From Chloroflexota bacterium (GTDB taxonomy: Bacteria; Chloroflexota; Anaerolineae; Anaerolineales; Villigracilaceae), in the NCBI GenBank assembly GCA_016223135.1, contig JACRPQ010000004.1, positions 310,001 through 374,000 of the forward strand: 64,000 nucleotides of DNA. The letters run 5' to 3'. Below the pieces are notes generated by a model. It worked only from the letters and a program-made list of their open reading frames with translations. It made no database searches and was not told where the DNA came from. Positions 24,625 to 32,516 of this stretch are shown here, one piece after another. How positions within the stretch are numbered: position 1 is the stretch's first letter; every line of letters starts with the position of its first letter. A program made the position numbers and the translations under genes.

Positions 24625-25335
24625 TCATCCCTCGAACCGATACCCCCCGCCTCTTACTGTGATAATGCGCTTGGGGCGACTTGCATCCTCTTCAATCTTT
24701 TGCCTAAGCCAGCGGACATGCACGTCCACAGTGCGGCTGTCGCCGATGAAGTCCCAGCCCCACACGCGTTCGAGGATGAATTCGCGCGAGAGCATCTGTC
24801 CTTTGTGGCGGGCGAAGAATTCGAGCAGGTCGTATTCCTTCGGTTTGAGCGGAATGGGCTTGTCGTTCAGCGTCACTTCACGGCGGGTGAGGTTGATGGT
24901 GAGGTTGTCAAAGGTCAGTTTTTCCTGTTTAACCTGTGCGACGCCGGACTTTGCCATTTCCTCTTGAATGAGGCGTGTGCGGCGTAACTGCGCTTTGACG
25001 CGCGCCATCAGTTCGCGCATGGAGAAGGGCTTGGTCAGGTAGTCGTCTGCTCCCACTTCGAGACCCACCACGCGGTCTATTTCGTCGTCGCGGGCGGTGA
25101 GCATGAGGATGGGCGTGGTCATTTCCTTGCGCAGGATGCGCGCCACCTCGAAGCCGTCCAGTTCGGGGAGCATGAGGTCGAGGATGATGAGGTCGGGCTT
25201 GAGTGTACGCGCCGAGGCGAGCGCGCTGCGCCCATCGCCCACTGCTTCAACGGCGAAGCCGTCTTTCTTGAGGTTGTAGGCGAGGGTATCCCTGAGCGCG
25301 GGTTCATCTTCGACGATGAGGATGGTTTCAGGCAT
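24625..25335 (-). CDS. OmpR/PhoB-family response regulator
   Basis: 236 residues. Receiver domain with acidic pair at Glu9/Asp10, phosphoacceptor Asp53 in LIILDLMLP, Thr80 and Lys102 in YLTKPFS. The C-terminal winged helix ([20 protein letters not shown] to [15 protein letters not shown] and VRGGGYRFE) is the trans_reg_C DNA-binding domain. It is transcribed first, followed by its kinase. About 130 bases separate it from the divergent cyclase gene. Confidence 0.95.
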   Translation of the reverse strand: MPETILIVEDEPALRDTLAYNLKKDGFAVEAVGDGRSALASARTLKPDLIILDLMLPELDGFEVARILRKEMTTPILMLTARDDEIDRVVGLEVGADDYLTKPFSMRELMARVKAQLRRTRLIQEEMAKSGVAQVKQEKLTFDNLTINLTRREVTLNDKPIPLKPKEYDLLEFFARHKGQMLSREFILERVWGWDFIGDSRTVDVHVRWLRQKIEEDASRPKRIITVRGGGYRFEG

Positions 25336-25468
25336 GGTTGTTAACGAACTATACCATAAGACATTTTTCGCTTGGGGTTAAGGTCTTGTTAATGAGAGAC
25401 ACAAAACGGTAATGATGTTTTCATGCTTCTGCCTGTAAAATTGGAGGCAGATTGGGCATCTATTGGGT

Positions 25469-27268
25469 ATGACTCAAGAATTCCGTTTTTCCTGGCAATG
25501 GGACCTGCAGTCTCCTCCCGAGGCAATCTGGCTGCTTGCCTCGGATACGAACCGCTTCAACCGCGACACCGGTCAACCCGAAGTGGAGATGCTTCGCAAT
25601 GTCAAAGGCGTGAAGCAGATGCGGATGAAACTTCCCATCGTGAGGGTGGAATGGGAGGAGGAGCCGTTCGAGTGGACGTATCCGTATTCATTTGGCGTGG
25701 TGCGTCATTACCGCAGGGGTCCTTTGGAGGAAATGCGGGTGCGCGTTACCCTCGACCCGCTCAAGAACGGCGGGACGCGGCTCACCTATCAGACGATCAT
25801 CCTTGCCAATGGCTTGTTTGCGCCATTGGTGATTCCGTTGGCGATTGGGGGCGTTGCCAGAAGCCGCTTTGAAAGAGCCTTTCGTTTGTATGACCGCATT
25901 GCGTCCGAACGCGGCGGCGTGACCGAGATTGGTCATCGGCGTGGACTCAGCCCGGGCGGGCGCACCCGCTTCAGGTCCCAGAGCGAGGCGTTGATTCGTC
26001 AGGGCGTTGACGCTTCCCTGCTGGCGCGTCTCGAAGAATTTTTGGAGCGCGCCGACGATTTGTCCCTTCAGCGCATCCGCCCGTATGCTTTGGCAGACCG
26101 CTGGGGGGTAAGCCGCCGCGCCGTGCTGGAAATGTTCTTGCGCGCCACGCGGGCGGGCGTTTTCGACATGTCCTGGGATTTGCTTTGCCCCTCCTGCCGC
26201 GGGCTTACCGAAGGTCACAGCCATCTGGCGGAGGTGCGCGGCGTGTCGCATTGCAACACCTGTCAGATTGATTTCACCGCAAACTTCGATCACAACATCG
26301 AGGTGGTCTTCACGCCAAACGCCTCCGTGAGGGCGGTGAAAACCGATGCGGTGTTTTGTGTGGGCAGTCCGCAGTTGCAGCCGCACGTGGTGATGACGCA
26401 GGTGATTTCGGCGTTGAAGTCGCTGCCTGTGCCGCTGCGCCTCGAGGCGGGACGTTACACCCTGCGCGCCTCGCACGCGCCGGGCTCCAAAGCGTTATAT
26501 GCGGATGAAAGCGGACGCGCCAGCGCCGACCTGCGTGTGACTCAATACGGCTGGACTCTTGGGGAGGAACACGTCTCGCTTCTGCCGACCCTCAACCTGG
26601 TCAATGCAACCGAAACGGATCAAACCTTTACGCTGGAACGCACCGCCTGGAGCGACCAGGCTTCGACGGCGGCGGACGTGACCGCCTTGCAGGTTTTCCG
26701 CGATTTGTTTGCCTCGGAGGTGATTCGCCCTGGCGAGGAAATTTCCGTCGGTTCTGTCACGTTGTTGTTTACAGACCTGCGCGACTCGACGCGCATGTAT
26801 CGCGCCATTGGCGACGCCTCCGCCTTTGGGCGCGTGCGCGAGCATTTTGAGGTGTTGGAGAAATACGTGGCGGAGGAAGGCGGCGCGGTAGTCAAGACGA
26901 TGGGCGATGCGGTCATGGCGGCGTTTCGTCATCCCGCCGGCGCGTTGAAGGCGGTTTGGAAGGCGCAAGCCGAAATTGCCGGGCGCGGCGAGCCGCTGTT
27001 GTGGCTGAAAGCCGGCTTGCACAAGGGTCCCTGCATTGTCGTCAATTTGAACGACCGTCTGGATTACTTCGGTTCGGCGGTGAACATCGCGGCGCGTTTA
27101 CCGGGCTTTTCCAAAGGCGGGGAATTGATTTTTTCTGAAGAGTTTTATAACGATCCGGAGGTCTTGAGTTATATTGCGCAGAACATCCCGCCCAGCGCGT
27201 TGACCCAATTTACAGATAGGTTGAAAGGATTCGATGAGCCGTTTGTGCTGTGGAGGCTCAAGGTTTGA
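25469..27268 (+). CDS. SRPBCC-DUF5939-class III nucleotidyl cyclase fusion
   Basis: 599 residues. N-terminal SRPBCC/START-like domain (about 1-150), a middle DUF5939-like domain with a zinc ribbon (LLCPSCRG ... HCNTCQIDF) and a C-terminal class III cyclase domain (about 425-599). In the cyclase, metal Asp residues are in LLFTDLRDST and KTMGDAVMA, the adenine-specifying Lys precedes TMGD, and the transition-state Asn/Arg pair is in VNIAARL, so an active adenylate cyclase is predicted. The SRPBCC pocket suggests control by a hydrophobic ligand. There is no membrane segment. The start lacks a good SD. Confidence 0.85.
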   Translation: MTQEFRFSWQWDLQSPPEAIWLLASDTNRFNRDTGQPEVEMLRNVKGVKQMRMKLPIVRVEWEEEPFEWTYPYSFGVVRHYRRGPLEEMRVRVTLDPLKNGGTRLTYQTIILANGLFAPLVIPLAIGGVARSRFERAFRLYDRIASERGGVTEIGHRRGLSPGGRTRFRSQSEALIRQGVDASLLARLEEFLERADDLSLQRIRPYALADRWGVSRRAVLEMFLRATRAGVFDMSWDLLCPSCRGLTEGHSHLAEVRGVSHCNTCQIDFTANFDHNIEVVFTPNASVRAVKTDAVFCVGSPQLQPHVVMTQVISALKSLPVPLRLEAGRYTLRASHAPGSKALYADESGRASADLRVTQYGWTLGEEHVSLLPTLNLVNATETDQTFTLERTAWSDQASTAADVTALQVFRDLFASEVIRPGEEISVGSVTLLFTDLRDSTRMYRAIGDASAFGRVREHFEVLEKYVAEEGGAVVKTMGDAVMAAFRHPAGALKAVWKAQAEIAGRGEPLLWLKAGLHKGPCIVVNLNDRLDYFGSAVNIAARLPGFSKGGELIFSEEFYNDPEVLSYIAQNIPPSALTQFTDRLKGFDEPFVLWRLKV

Positions 27269-27402
27269 ACATTTGACCTGCTGCGTAGGTCGTGACGTTA
27301 GAGTAAGAGACCCTAACTCGGACGAGCCGAAACCAAAAAGGCTTGAACTACTGAGATACGGAGACATAGAGAAAAAACCTAGCCATCCGACACTTTTGTT
27401 TT

Positions 27403-27620
27403 GGGACGCAGAGGAACGCTGATTTACGCTGATTTAAGTTGTTTTTTCTGCGTTTATCTGCGTTTTTCAGCGTCCCATTTGAAACTGTCAGGTCGCTAGA
27501 GAAAAACTCTCTACCGTACATTTCTCTCGTGAAAAACCCTAAAGGTCTTTTTGGAAATTCTCAAATTCACGAAGGGAAAGCAGACCTTTAGGGTTTCTGT
27601 ACGGTAAAGAAGAGAAAAAC
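27403..27620. repeat. Composite palindromic repeat region between convergent genes
   Basis: Two nested inverted repeats. The first, 27403-27476, starts GGGACGCAGAGGAACGCTGA and ends CGTTTTTCAGCGTCCC. The second, 27501-27620, has arms CTCTACCGTACA / CTGTACGGTAAAGAAGAG around an inner pair ACCCTAAAGGTCT / AGACCTTTAGGGTTT. The inner core ACCCTAAAGGT is shared with 53113-53207. No gene is seen anywhere in 27269-27674; the flanks hold short related fragments (GGAGACATAGAGAAAAAACC, CTCCGTGACTCTGCGG). Confidence 0.8.
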
Positions 27621-27674
27621 AAAAAAGCTCCGTGACTCTGCGGTGAGTTTTTGCAGTGGACTCACCTGTAGGTC

Positions 27675-28877
27675 TCAACGTTTTTGAATTTGCAGGGTTT
27701 CGTTGGAATTGAAAGGGGAACGGAGCGGGGACGAATCCAGCGCCATCACTTTGCTGTTTGCGAAAAAGCCGAAGTCGAAACTGGTTTCATCGCCCGCTTT
27801 CTTGCCGGGCACCGGCATCAGGCGCGCGGTGAGGGGTTTGTCGAGGCGCAATGCCAGCGCAGATATATCGAGCAGCAGCGGCACAAGTTGTTCAACGGTG
27901 ATGTCTCCCGGCAGGGGGACGGTATCCAGTCCCGTCCCGCATACAGCCGAGTAGAGCAGCGCGTCTTTGATGGTGAGCGTCCCTTCGGCGGCGCGTTTTG
28001 CAAGGACCGAGTCCTCGAGGATGGGCTGCATGAATCCGCTGAAGCCGGTGCGGCGAAATTTTGCGCGGTCAACCGCCTCGGTCAGGAGGGCGGCGGCGGC
28101 GAGGGAGCCGTGCAGTCCGATTTTGAGAACGCCCATTTTTTCCACCGCGTTTCCCAGTGAGTGGGCGTCGTCGGGAAAGGGAGCGAGGGAAAAGTCAATG
28201 CCGTAGAACTTGATGCGCAGCGATTGGGCAATGTCCGTCAGTTTGTTTCCGTGCTTCTCAATTTCAGTAGTCAGAGCGTTCCTGCCCTCTTCGATGGTCT
28301 TCGCGTTCTCGAAAGCGCTTACCGCCAGGTCCGCCGATTCGACGGCGATGGCAAAGGCGGGCTTGTCCTTGTCGTGATAGGCGGCGGGGAAGAACGGCGC
28401 GCCTGCAGGGACGTTTGCCAGCGCGGCAAACTGCAGGTTGGCGAAGCCGTTCGGTTCGAGCGGCGCACACTTCACAATCACCTCAGCGCAGGCGCGGATG
28501 GCGGCGAGATGGAGCCCGCGCGTTTTCTCTGCCATAATCCCGCCAAAGAAAGCCTCCTTCGAGACGAAAATCGCATCAGGCAGGACCTCATAACTGCGCG
28601 GCATTTCCGGCAGGGCGGGTCCAAGCGAGAAGTAAGCGATGCCCAGCGATTGGACGAGGTCTGCCATTTGACGGGTGAGGGCGGGCAGTTTTTCGATGTG
28701 TTCTTCGCCGAGCAAGCGGGGAAAGGGGATGGTTGCCAGGCGGACAGTTTGCACTTCATATCCTGCTGCCTCATACGCAGACTTTGCCTCGGCGAGGAAC
28801 TTGCCTGCCTTGCGTAGAACGTTTTCCTCAACGGGGTATTTGGGATTGCAAAAGTAAGTGATGGAACGGATTTTCAT
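27675..28877 (-). CDS. DUF711 family protein
   Basis: 400 residues. Begins MKIRSITYFCNPKYP and contains the family's conserved FYGIDFSLAPFPDD and YSAVCGTGLDTVPLPGDI segments. DUF711 (UPF0210) proteins are widespread in anaerobes and archaea, related in fold to glycyl-radical-like PFL barrels, with no settled function. This one is slightly short, and its last 20 residues (DSSPLRSPFNSNETLQIQKR) look divergent. It stands alone on the minus strand, downstream of the rRNA methyltransferase and separated from it by a repeat. Confidence 0.85.
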   Translation of the reverse strand: MKIRSITYFCNPKYPVEENVLRKAGKFLAEAKSAYEAAGYEVQTVRLATIPFPRLLGEEHIEKLPALTRQMADLVQSLGIAYFSLGPALPEMPRSYEVLPDAIFVSKEAFFGGIMAEKTRGLHLAAIRACAEVIVKCAPLEPNGFANLQFAALANVPAGAPFFPAAYHDKDKPAFAIAVESADLAVSAFENAKTIEEGRNALTTEIEKHGNKLTDIAQSLRIKFYGIDFSLAPFPDDAHSLGNAVEKMGVLKIGLHGSLAAAALLTEAVDRAKFRRTGFSGFMQPILEDSVLAKRAAEGTLTIKDALLYSAVCGTGLDTVPLPGDITVEQLVPLLLDISALALRLDKPLTARLMPVPGKKAGDETSFDFGFFANSKVMALDSSPLRSPFNSNETLQIQKR

Positions 28878-28890
28878 GCTTGTCGCTGCC

Positions 28891-28932
28891 TACTGCTCAC
28901 TGCTCACTGCTCACTGATCACTGATTACTGGT
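28891..28932. repeat. ACTGATNACTG-type repeat containing a stop codon
   Basis: TACTGCTCACTGCTCACTGC then TCACTGATCACTGATTACTG. The last codons and stop of the methyltransferase gene (minus strand, TSNQ-stop) are encoded by this array, so it has replaced the original gene end. Confidence 0.8.
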
Positions 28933-29697
28933 TCTCTGCCTCACCACTTCAAACATCAACACTGAGCCTGCCACGCCGGCATTGAGCGATTCAACCCCTC
29001 CCGTCATGGGAATGGAAATTTTCCCGTGAGCCAATCTCTGCGCCTCCTTGCTGGCGCCTTCCGCCTCGCCGCCGATGACCAAGGCAAGCGGCTTGCGCAG
29101 GTCGGTTTCCCAGCAGGATACGCCGTTCATATCCGCAACATACAATTGCAGATTTGCCGATGTGACAATGCGCTCGATTTGCTCCCATTCCATTTCATGA
29201 ATTGGCAGCCGAAACTGGGCGCCCATGCCTGCCCGCAGAACTTTCGGCGCAAAGGCGTCGGTCGTTTCGGGAGGCAGGAAGACAGCCTGCACGCCGGTCG
29301 CGGCGGCGGAACGGAGTAACGTGCCGAGGTTGCCGGGGTCGCGGATGCGGTCGGGAATGAGGATGAAATCGGGGTAATTGGCAATCGGTAGTTGGGTGAA
29401 TTCGAGGACGGCGAGAATGCCCTGCGGGGTCTCCGTTTCGCTGATGGATTTCATCAGGCTGGTGGGAATCTCATCCACTTCCACGCCCAGCAACTTGAGA
29501 CTTTCAACCTGCGATTTGCCCCTTTCGCTCAACGTCTCGTCATACAGAACGAATCGCAATTTCCAATGACTGTTTATCGCTTCTTCCACCAGCCGCACGC
29601 CTTCCACCACAAAGGCGTTTGCCTCGCGGCGCTCTTTGGCGCGTCCCATCAATGCGCGGACAAGTTTGAGCTTGGGGTTTTGGGAAGAAGTAATCAT
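28918..29697 (-). CDS. SpoU/TrmH family RNA 2'-O-methyltransferase
   Basis: 259 residues. Starts ITSSQNPKLKLVRALMGRAK, the substrate-binding domain of this subgroup. The SPOUT catalytic domain has IPDRIRDPGNLGTLLRSAAA (motif 1), LALVIGGEAEGAS (motif 2) and ISIPMTGGVESLNAGVAGSV (motif 3 with knot residues). Likely targets are rRNA or tRNA ribose. Two oddities: TQLPIANYPD (about 101-110) looks like a translated AATTACC-type repeat, and the C-terminal TSNQ and stop lie in another repeat. It starts in an ATGA overlap with the macro-domain gene. Confidence 0.85.
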   Translation of the reverse strand: MITSSQNPKLKLVRALMGRAKERREANAFVVEGVRLVEEAINSHWKLRFVLYDETLSERGKSQVESLKLLGVEVDEIPTSLMKSISETETPQGILAVLEFTQLPIANYPDFILIPDRIRDPGNLGTLLRSAAATGVQAVFLPPETTDAFAPKVLRAGMGAQFRLPIHEMEWEQIERIVTSANLQLYVADMNGVSCWETDLRKPLALVIGGEAEGASKEAQRLAHGKISIPMTGGVESLNAGVAGSVLMFEVVRQRTSNQ

Positions 29698-30263
29698 GGT
29701 GTGTCTGTCTGGCTGGCTTGAACCGCCCTGAGGAAGACATCGGCTGTTTCCCGGTCGAACAATACCAATCTGACGGTTTTCAAAGCGGAGGGATTGCCCT
29801 CGAAATACGTTTCGATGGCGGCAAGGATGACCCTGGCTGCCCGCTCTTTGGGGAAGCCGAAGATGCCTGTCGAAATGGCGGGCAGGGCAATGGAAGTGCA
29901 GTGGAGTTCATCGGCGACGCGCAGAGAGCCGCTGACCGCTTCGGCTAACTTCCTGTCCTCGTCGCCATCGCCCCAAACCGGACCTACAGCGTGGATCACA
30001 TATTTCGCAGGCAGGCGCCCGCCCGAGGTCCACGCGGGATGCGAGTGGGGGACAGGTCCATGCTCTCGAATCCAGGCATCCGATTCTTTCTGAATCGTCG
30101 CTCCGCCCTTTTCGGAAATTGCCCAAGCGACGCCGCCTCCGTGCTGGAGGTATTGATTTGCGGCGTTGACAATCGCATCCACCCGTTCGGCGGTAATATC
30201 GCCGCGAACAATCTGGACGATTTGCCCCGACTGTAAAACGCGTTCCACCAAAACGGTATTCAT
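29694..30263 (-). CDS. Macro domain protein (ADP-ribose deacetylase type)
   Basis: 189 residues, a single macro domain. IVRGDITAERVDAIVNAANQ, the GGGVAWAI glycine loop, KYVIHAVGPVWGDG and ALPAISTGIFGFPKERAA match the MacroD/Af1521 ADP-ribose-binding pocket. Such proteins hydrolyse ADP-ribose esters on proteins or O-acetyl-ADP-ribose. It overlaps the RNA methyltransferase gene by 4 bases and is cotranscribed with it, which hints at an RNA or tRNA repair link, but this is only context. Confidence 0.9.
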   Translation of the reverse strand: MNTVLVERVLQSGQIVQIVRGDITAERVDAIVNAANQYLQHGGGVAWAISEKGGATIQKESDAWIREHGPVPHSHPAWTSGGRLPAKYVIHAVGPVWGDGDEDRKLAEAVSGSLRVADELHCTSIALPAISTGIFGFPKERAARVILAAIETYFEGNPSALKTVRLVLFDRETADVFLRAVQASQTDTP

Positions 30264-30283
30264 GACGCAATTCTACAACAAAA

Positions 30284-30312
30284 CATCCGGCGGGAGTGCC
30301 TCTCGCCGGATG
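30284..30312. terminator. Bidirectional terminator after rplT
   Basis: CATCCGGCG-GGAGTGCCTCT-CGCCGGATG. On the minus strand it is followed by TTTTGTTGT, so it ends the infC-rpmI-rplT transcript. On the plus strand it is followed by TTCGCTTTTTT. Confidence 0.85.
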
Positions 30313-30342
30313 TTCGCTTTTTTCGTGTTTACTTTTATTTGC

Positions 30343-30684
30343 TTATTTGGCTTTCGCCACCACTGCGGCAAATGCCTGCGGGTCGCGCACTGCCATATCG
30401 GCAAGCATCTTGCGGTTGAGAGCGATGTTTGCCTTCTTGAGCGCCGCCACCAGACGGCTATAGGTGGTGCCGTTCAGGCGCGCCGCAGCGTTGATGCGTG
30501 CGATCCACAACTTGCGCAGATCGCGCTTGCGCACGCGGCGGTCGCGGGTGGCATACCACAGGCTTTTGAGCATTGCCTCGTTGGCGCGCTTGAACAGGCG
30601 GTTCTTTGCGCCGCGCTGTCCTTTGGTGATCTTCAAGACTTTCTTGTGACGTCGGTGACCCTGAGGTCCGCCTTTTACACGCAT
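30343..30684 (-). CDS. rplT: 50S ribosomal protein L20
   Basis: 113 residues, the standard length. Begins [20 protein letters not shown] and contains [20 protein letters not shown] and RMLAD-like C-terminal residues of L20. It is the last gene of the infC-rpmI-rplT operon. SD GGAGG upstream. L20 binds 23S rRNA early in assembly and in many bacteria represses its own operon through the leader; no such site was identified here. Confidence 0.97.
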   Translation of the reverse strand: MRVKGGPQGHRRHKKVLKITKGQRGAKNRLFKRANEAMLKSLWYATRDRRVRKRDLRKLWIARINAAARLNGTTYSRLVAALKKANIALNRKMLADMAVRDPQAFAAVVAKAK

Positions 30685-30800
30685 TTCGTTTTACCTCCTG
30701 CAAACTCGCGGGCGTCGGCGGCGTTTCAGCGCCGTCAGTTGCGTACACCCGAAAGCCGCAACTAAAAAATTGAATACGATGATGGGCGAAGAACTTCGCC

Positions 30801-31031
30801 TTATTTTTCCATGTTGGGCGCCAGGCGCTTGATGCGCTTGATAATCTTGCGCCCCTGCACTTCGAGCATTTCCGGCAGCAGCGCTTTGGTGCGCTTGGAA
30901 GTGTTGCGGCGCAGATGGCTCTTGCCGCCTTTGGTGCGCACAACCTTGCCGGAACCCGTCAGGCGAAACCGCTTGGACGTTGCCTTGTGGGTCTTCAATT
31001 TGATTTTGCCAGATTTGGCTTTCCGAGGCAT
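30801..31031 (-). CDS. rpmI: 50S ribosomal protein L35
   Basis: 76 residues. Starts MPRKAKSGKIKLKTHKATSK and has the conserved KRFRLTGSGKV and HLRRNTSKRTKALL. Slightly longer at the C-terminus than typical 65-residue L35. Middle gene of the translation operon. Confidence 0.97.
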   Translation of the reverse strand: MPRKAKSGKIKLKTHKATSKRFRLTGSGKVVRTKGGKSHLRRNTSKRTKALLPEMLEVQGRKIIKRIKRLAPNMEK

Positions 31032-31115
31032 TGAACTTGCTCCTTTCAGACAAGATAAACCGCGGGGCGAACTTTGCTCCCGCGGATTTGGACATCTTTG
31101 GGACTTTCTTCAGGA

Positions 31116-31709
31116 TCAGGCTTCCGCTTCGCTTTGAATTTCAGCGCCTGCTTTCTCCGCCGGAACCTGTCCTGTTTTCTCTTTCTTTTTGCCTGCCCCT
31201 TTGAGGGGCGCCAGCACCACCAGCATGGTCCTGCCCTCCATTTGGGGAGGCTGTTCCACCGTGCTGACATCCGAAAGCGCTTCGGCAATTTCTTTCAAGT
31301 CTTCGAGTGCAATTTCCGGATAATCCATCTCGCGTCCGCGAAATTTGATGGTCACGCGGACTTTGTTGCCTTGCAGCAGCCAGCGGCGGGCGTCGTCCAC
31401 CTTGAAGCCGCGGTGCGCCTCGTTGGTCTTCGGGCGCAGGCGGATTTCCTTGACCTCAATCTTGGTCTGTGCCTTGCGCGCCTCACGTTCCTTTTTGGCG
31501 CGCTCGAAAATAAACTTGCCGTAATCCACCACACGGCAAACCGGCGGATTGGCAGTGGGCGAAACCTCCACCAAATCCATCCCTGCCTCGCGGGCAATTT
31601 GTAACGCCTGCTTGATGGGAACGACGCCAATGTTGCTGCCATCCGCCCCAATCAAACGGACTTCCGAAACCCGGATGCCCTCATTGACTCGAAATTCTGA
31701 AGCGCTGAT
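31116..31709 (-). CDS. infC: Translation initiation factor IF-3 with apparent AUC start codon
   Basis: 197 residues if started at the ATC at 31709-31707. The frame reads ISASEFRVNEGIRVSEVRLI before GADGSNIGV, so the conserved IF-3 N-terminus RVNEGIR requires a start upstream of the TTG at 31655. Between an in-frame TGA and RVNEGIR there is no ATG, GTG or TTG. The ATC has AGGAG 6 bases upstream. E. coli infC uses AUU in the same position and IF-3 represses its own synthesis by rejecting such codons; the same control is inferred here. The C-terminal IF-3 domain ends in a Lys/Glu-rich tail. Confidence 0.9.
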   Translation of the reverse strand: MSASEFRVNEGIRVSEVRLIGADGSNIGVVPIKQALQIAREAGMDLVEVSPTANPPVCRVVDYGKFIFERAKKEREARKAQTKIEVKEIRLRPKTNEAHRGFKVDDARRWLLQGNKVRVTIKFRGREMDYPEIALEDLKEIAEALSDVSTVEQPPQMEGRTMLVVLAPLKGAGKKKEKTGQVPAEKAGAEIQSEAEA

Positions 31710-31875
31710 ACGACTCTCCTTTTTTCAAAACAGTTGACCAGCACTCGGCTGGTTTTTGGCGGGCTGATGATACCATGAAGGCGCGGGAATCGTCAACGGA
31801 AATTTGATCTATGCGATAGAAGCGCCTTAACCAGAAGTGAAGCCGACCTTGTCGGCTAGTCCACGTAGTATCAGG

Positions 31876-31902
31876 CTTCGGAAGTCGGCGAGACTTCCGA
31901 AG
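31876..31902. repeat. ACTTCGGAAGTC palindrome
   Basis: CTTCGGAAGTC-GGCGA-GACTTCCGAAG, in the 250-base gap between infC and the sigma factor gene. Same core as the element at 40061-40097. A smaller stem, GCCGACCTTGTCGGC, lies just upstream. Confidence 0.8.
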
Positions 31903-31961
31903 TTTTTGTTTCCCACCCAACCTTTCGAGCCGGAAATGGATATATAGGGTATAAGGACAAC

Positions 31962-32516
31962 GTGGACGAACGACAAGCCATTCAACGCCTCAAAAACGGT
32001 GACATCAGCGGGTTGGAATTTCTGGTTGTCCGCTATCAGGTGAAAGCGGTGCGCACTGCCTGGCTGATCACACGCGACCTCGGGCTGGCTGAGGATGTGG
32101 TGCAGGATTGTTTCATCCATGCCTTTCGCGCCGTGCGCGGCTTTGACGAGACGCGCCCTTTCGAGCCGTGGTTCATGCGCAGCGTGGTCAATGCTTCGGT
32201 GAAGATGATGCAGAGGTCGGCGAAGCAGGTGGAGGTCGAGGATGAAGCGGATGAAGTCATCTTGGCGGAATTGGCAAGGAGGGTGGAGTCGGTTGAGGCG
32301 CAGATGGAGTCCATTGAAGTCCAAAACCAAATCTGGGATGCGCTATGGAGGTTGTCGCCACGACAAAGAGCGGTCGTTGTCCAAAAATATTTTTTAGAGA
32401 TGAGTGAGAAGGAAATGGCGGAGGAGTCGGGCGCGGCGGTCGGTACGATCAAGTGGCTGTTGAACGCGGCGCGGGAACGCTTGCGGCGTCTGCTTGCGGA
32501 AAGGAGCGAAGGATGA
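31962..32516 (+). CDS. RNA polymerase ECF sigma factor
   Basis: 184 residues with a GTG start; AAGGA lies 5 bases upstream. Region 2: GLEFLVVRYQVKAVRTAWLI and GLAEDVVQDCFIHAFRAVRG. Region 4: LSPRQRAVVVQKYFLEMSEK followed by EMAEESGAAVGTIKWLLNAA. A sigma-70 family ECF factor distinct from the one at 14.2 kb. The next gene overlaps it by ATGA and encodes a membrane protein that is probably its anti-sigma regulator. Confidence 0.9.
   Translation: MDERQAIQRLKNGDISGLEFLVVRYQVKAVRTAWLITRDLGLAEDVVQDCFIHAFRAVRGFDETRPFEPWFMRSVVNASVKMMQRSAKQVEVEDEADEVILAELARRVESVEAQMESIEVQNQIWDALWRLSPRQRAVVVQKYFLEMSEKEMAEESGAAVGTIKWLLNAARERLRRLLAERSEG

Noticed and set aside
27269-27402. tRNA or small RNA gene
   Set aside because: No cloverleaf, GGTTCGAATCC-like arm or strong promoter was seen. 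No tRNA candidate was found in any other gap either.
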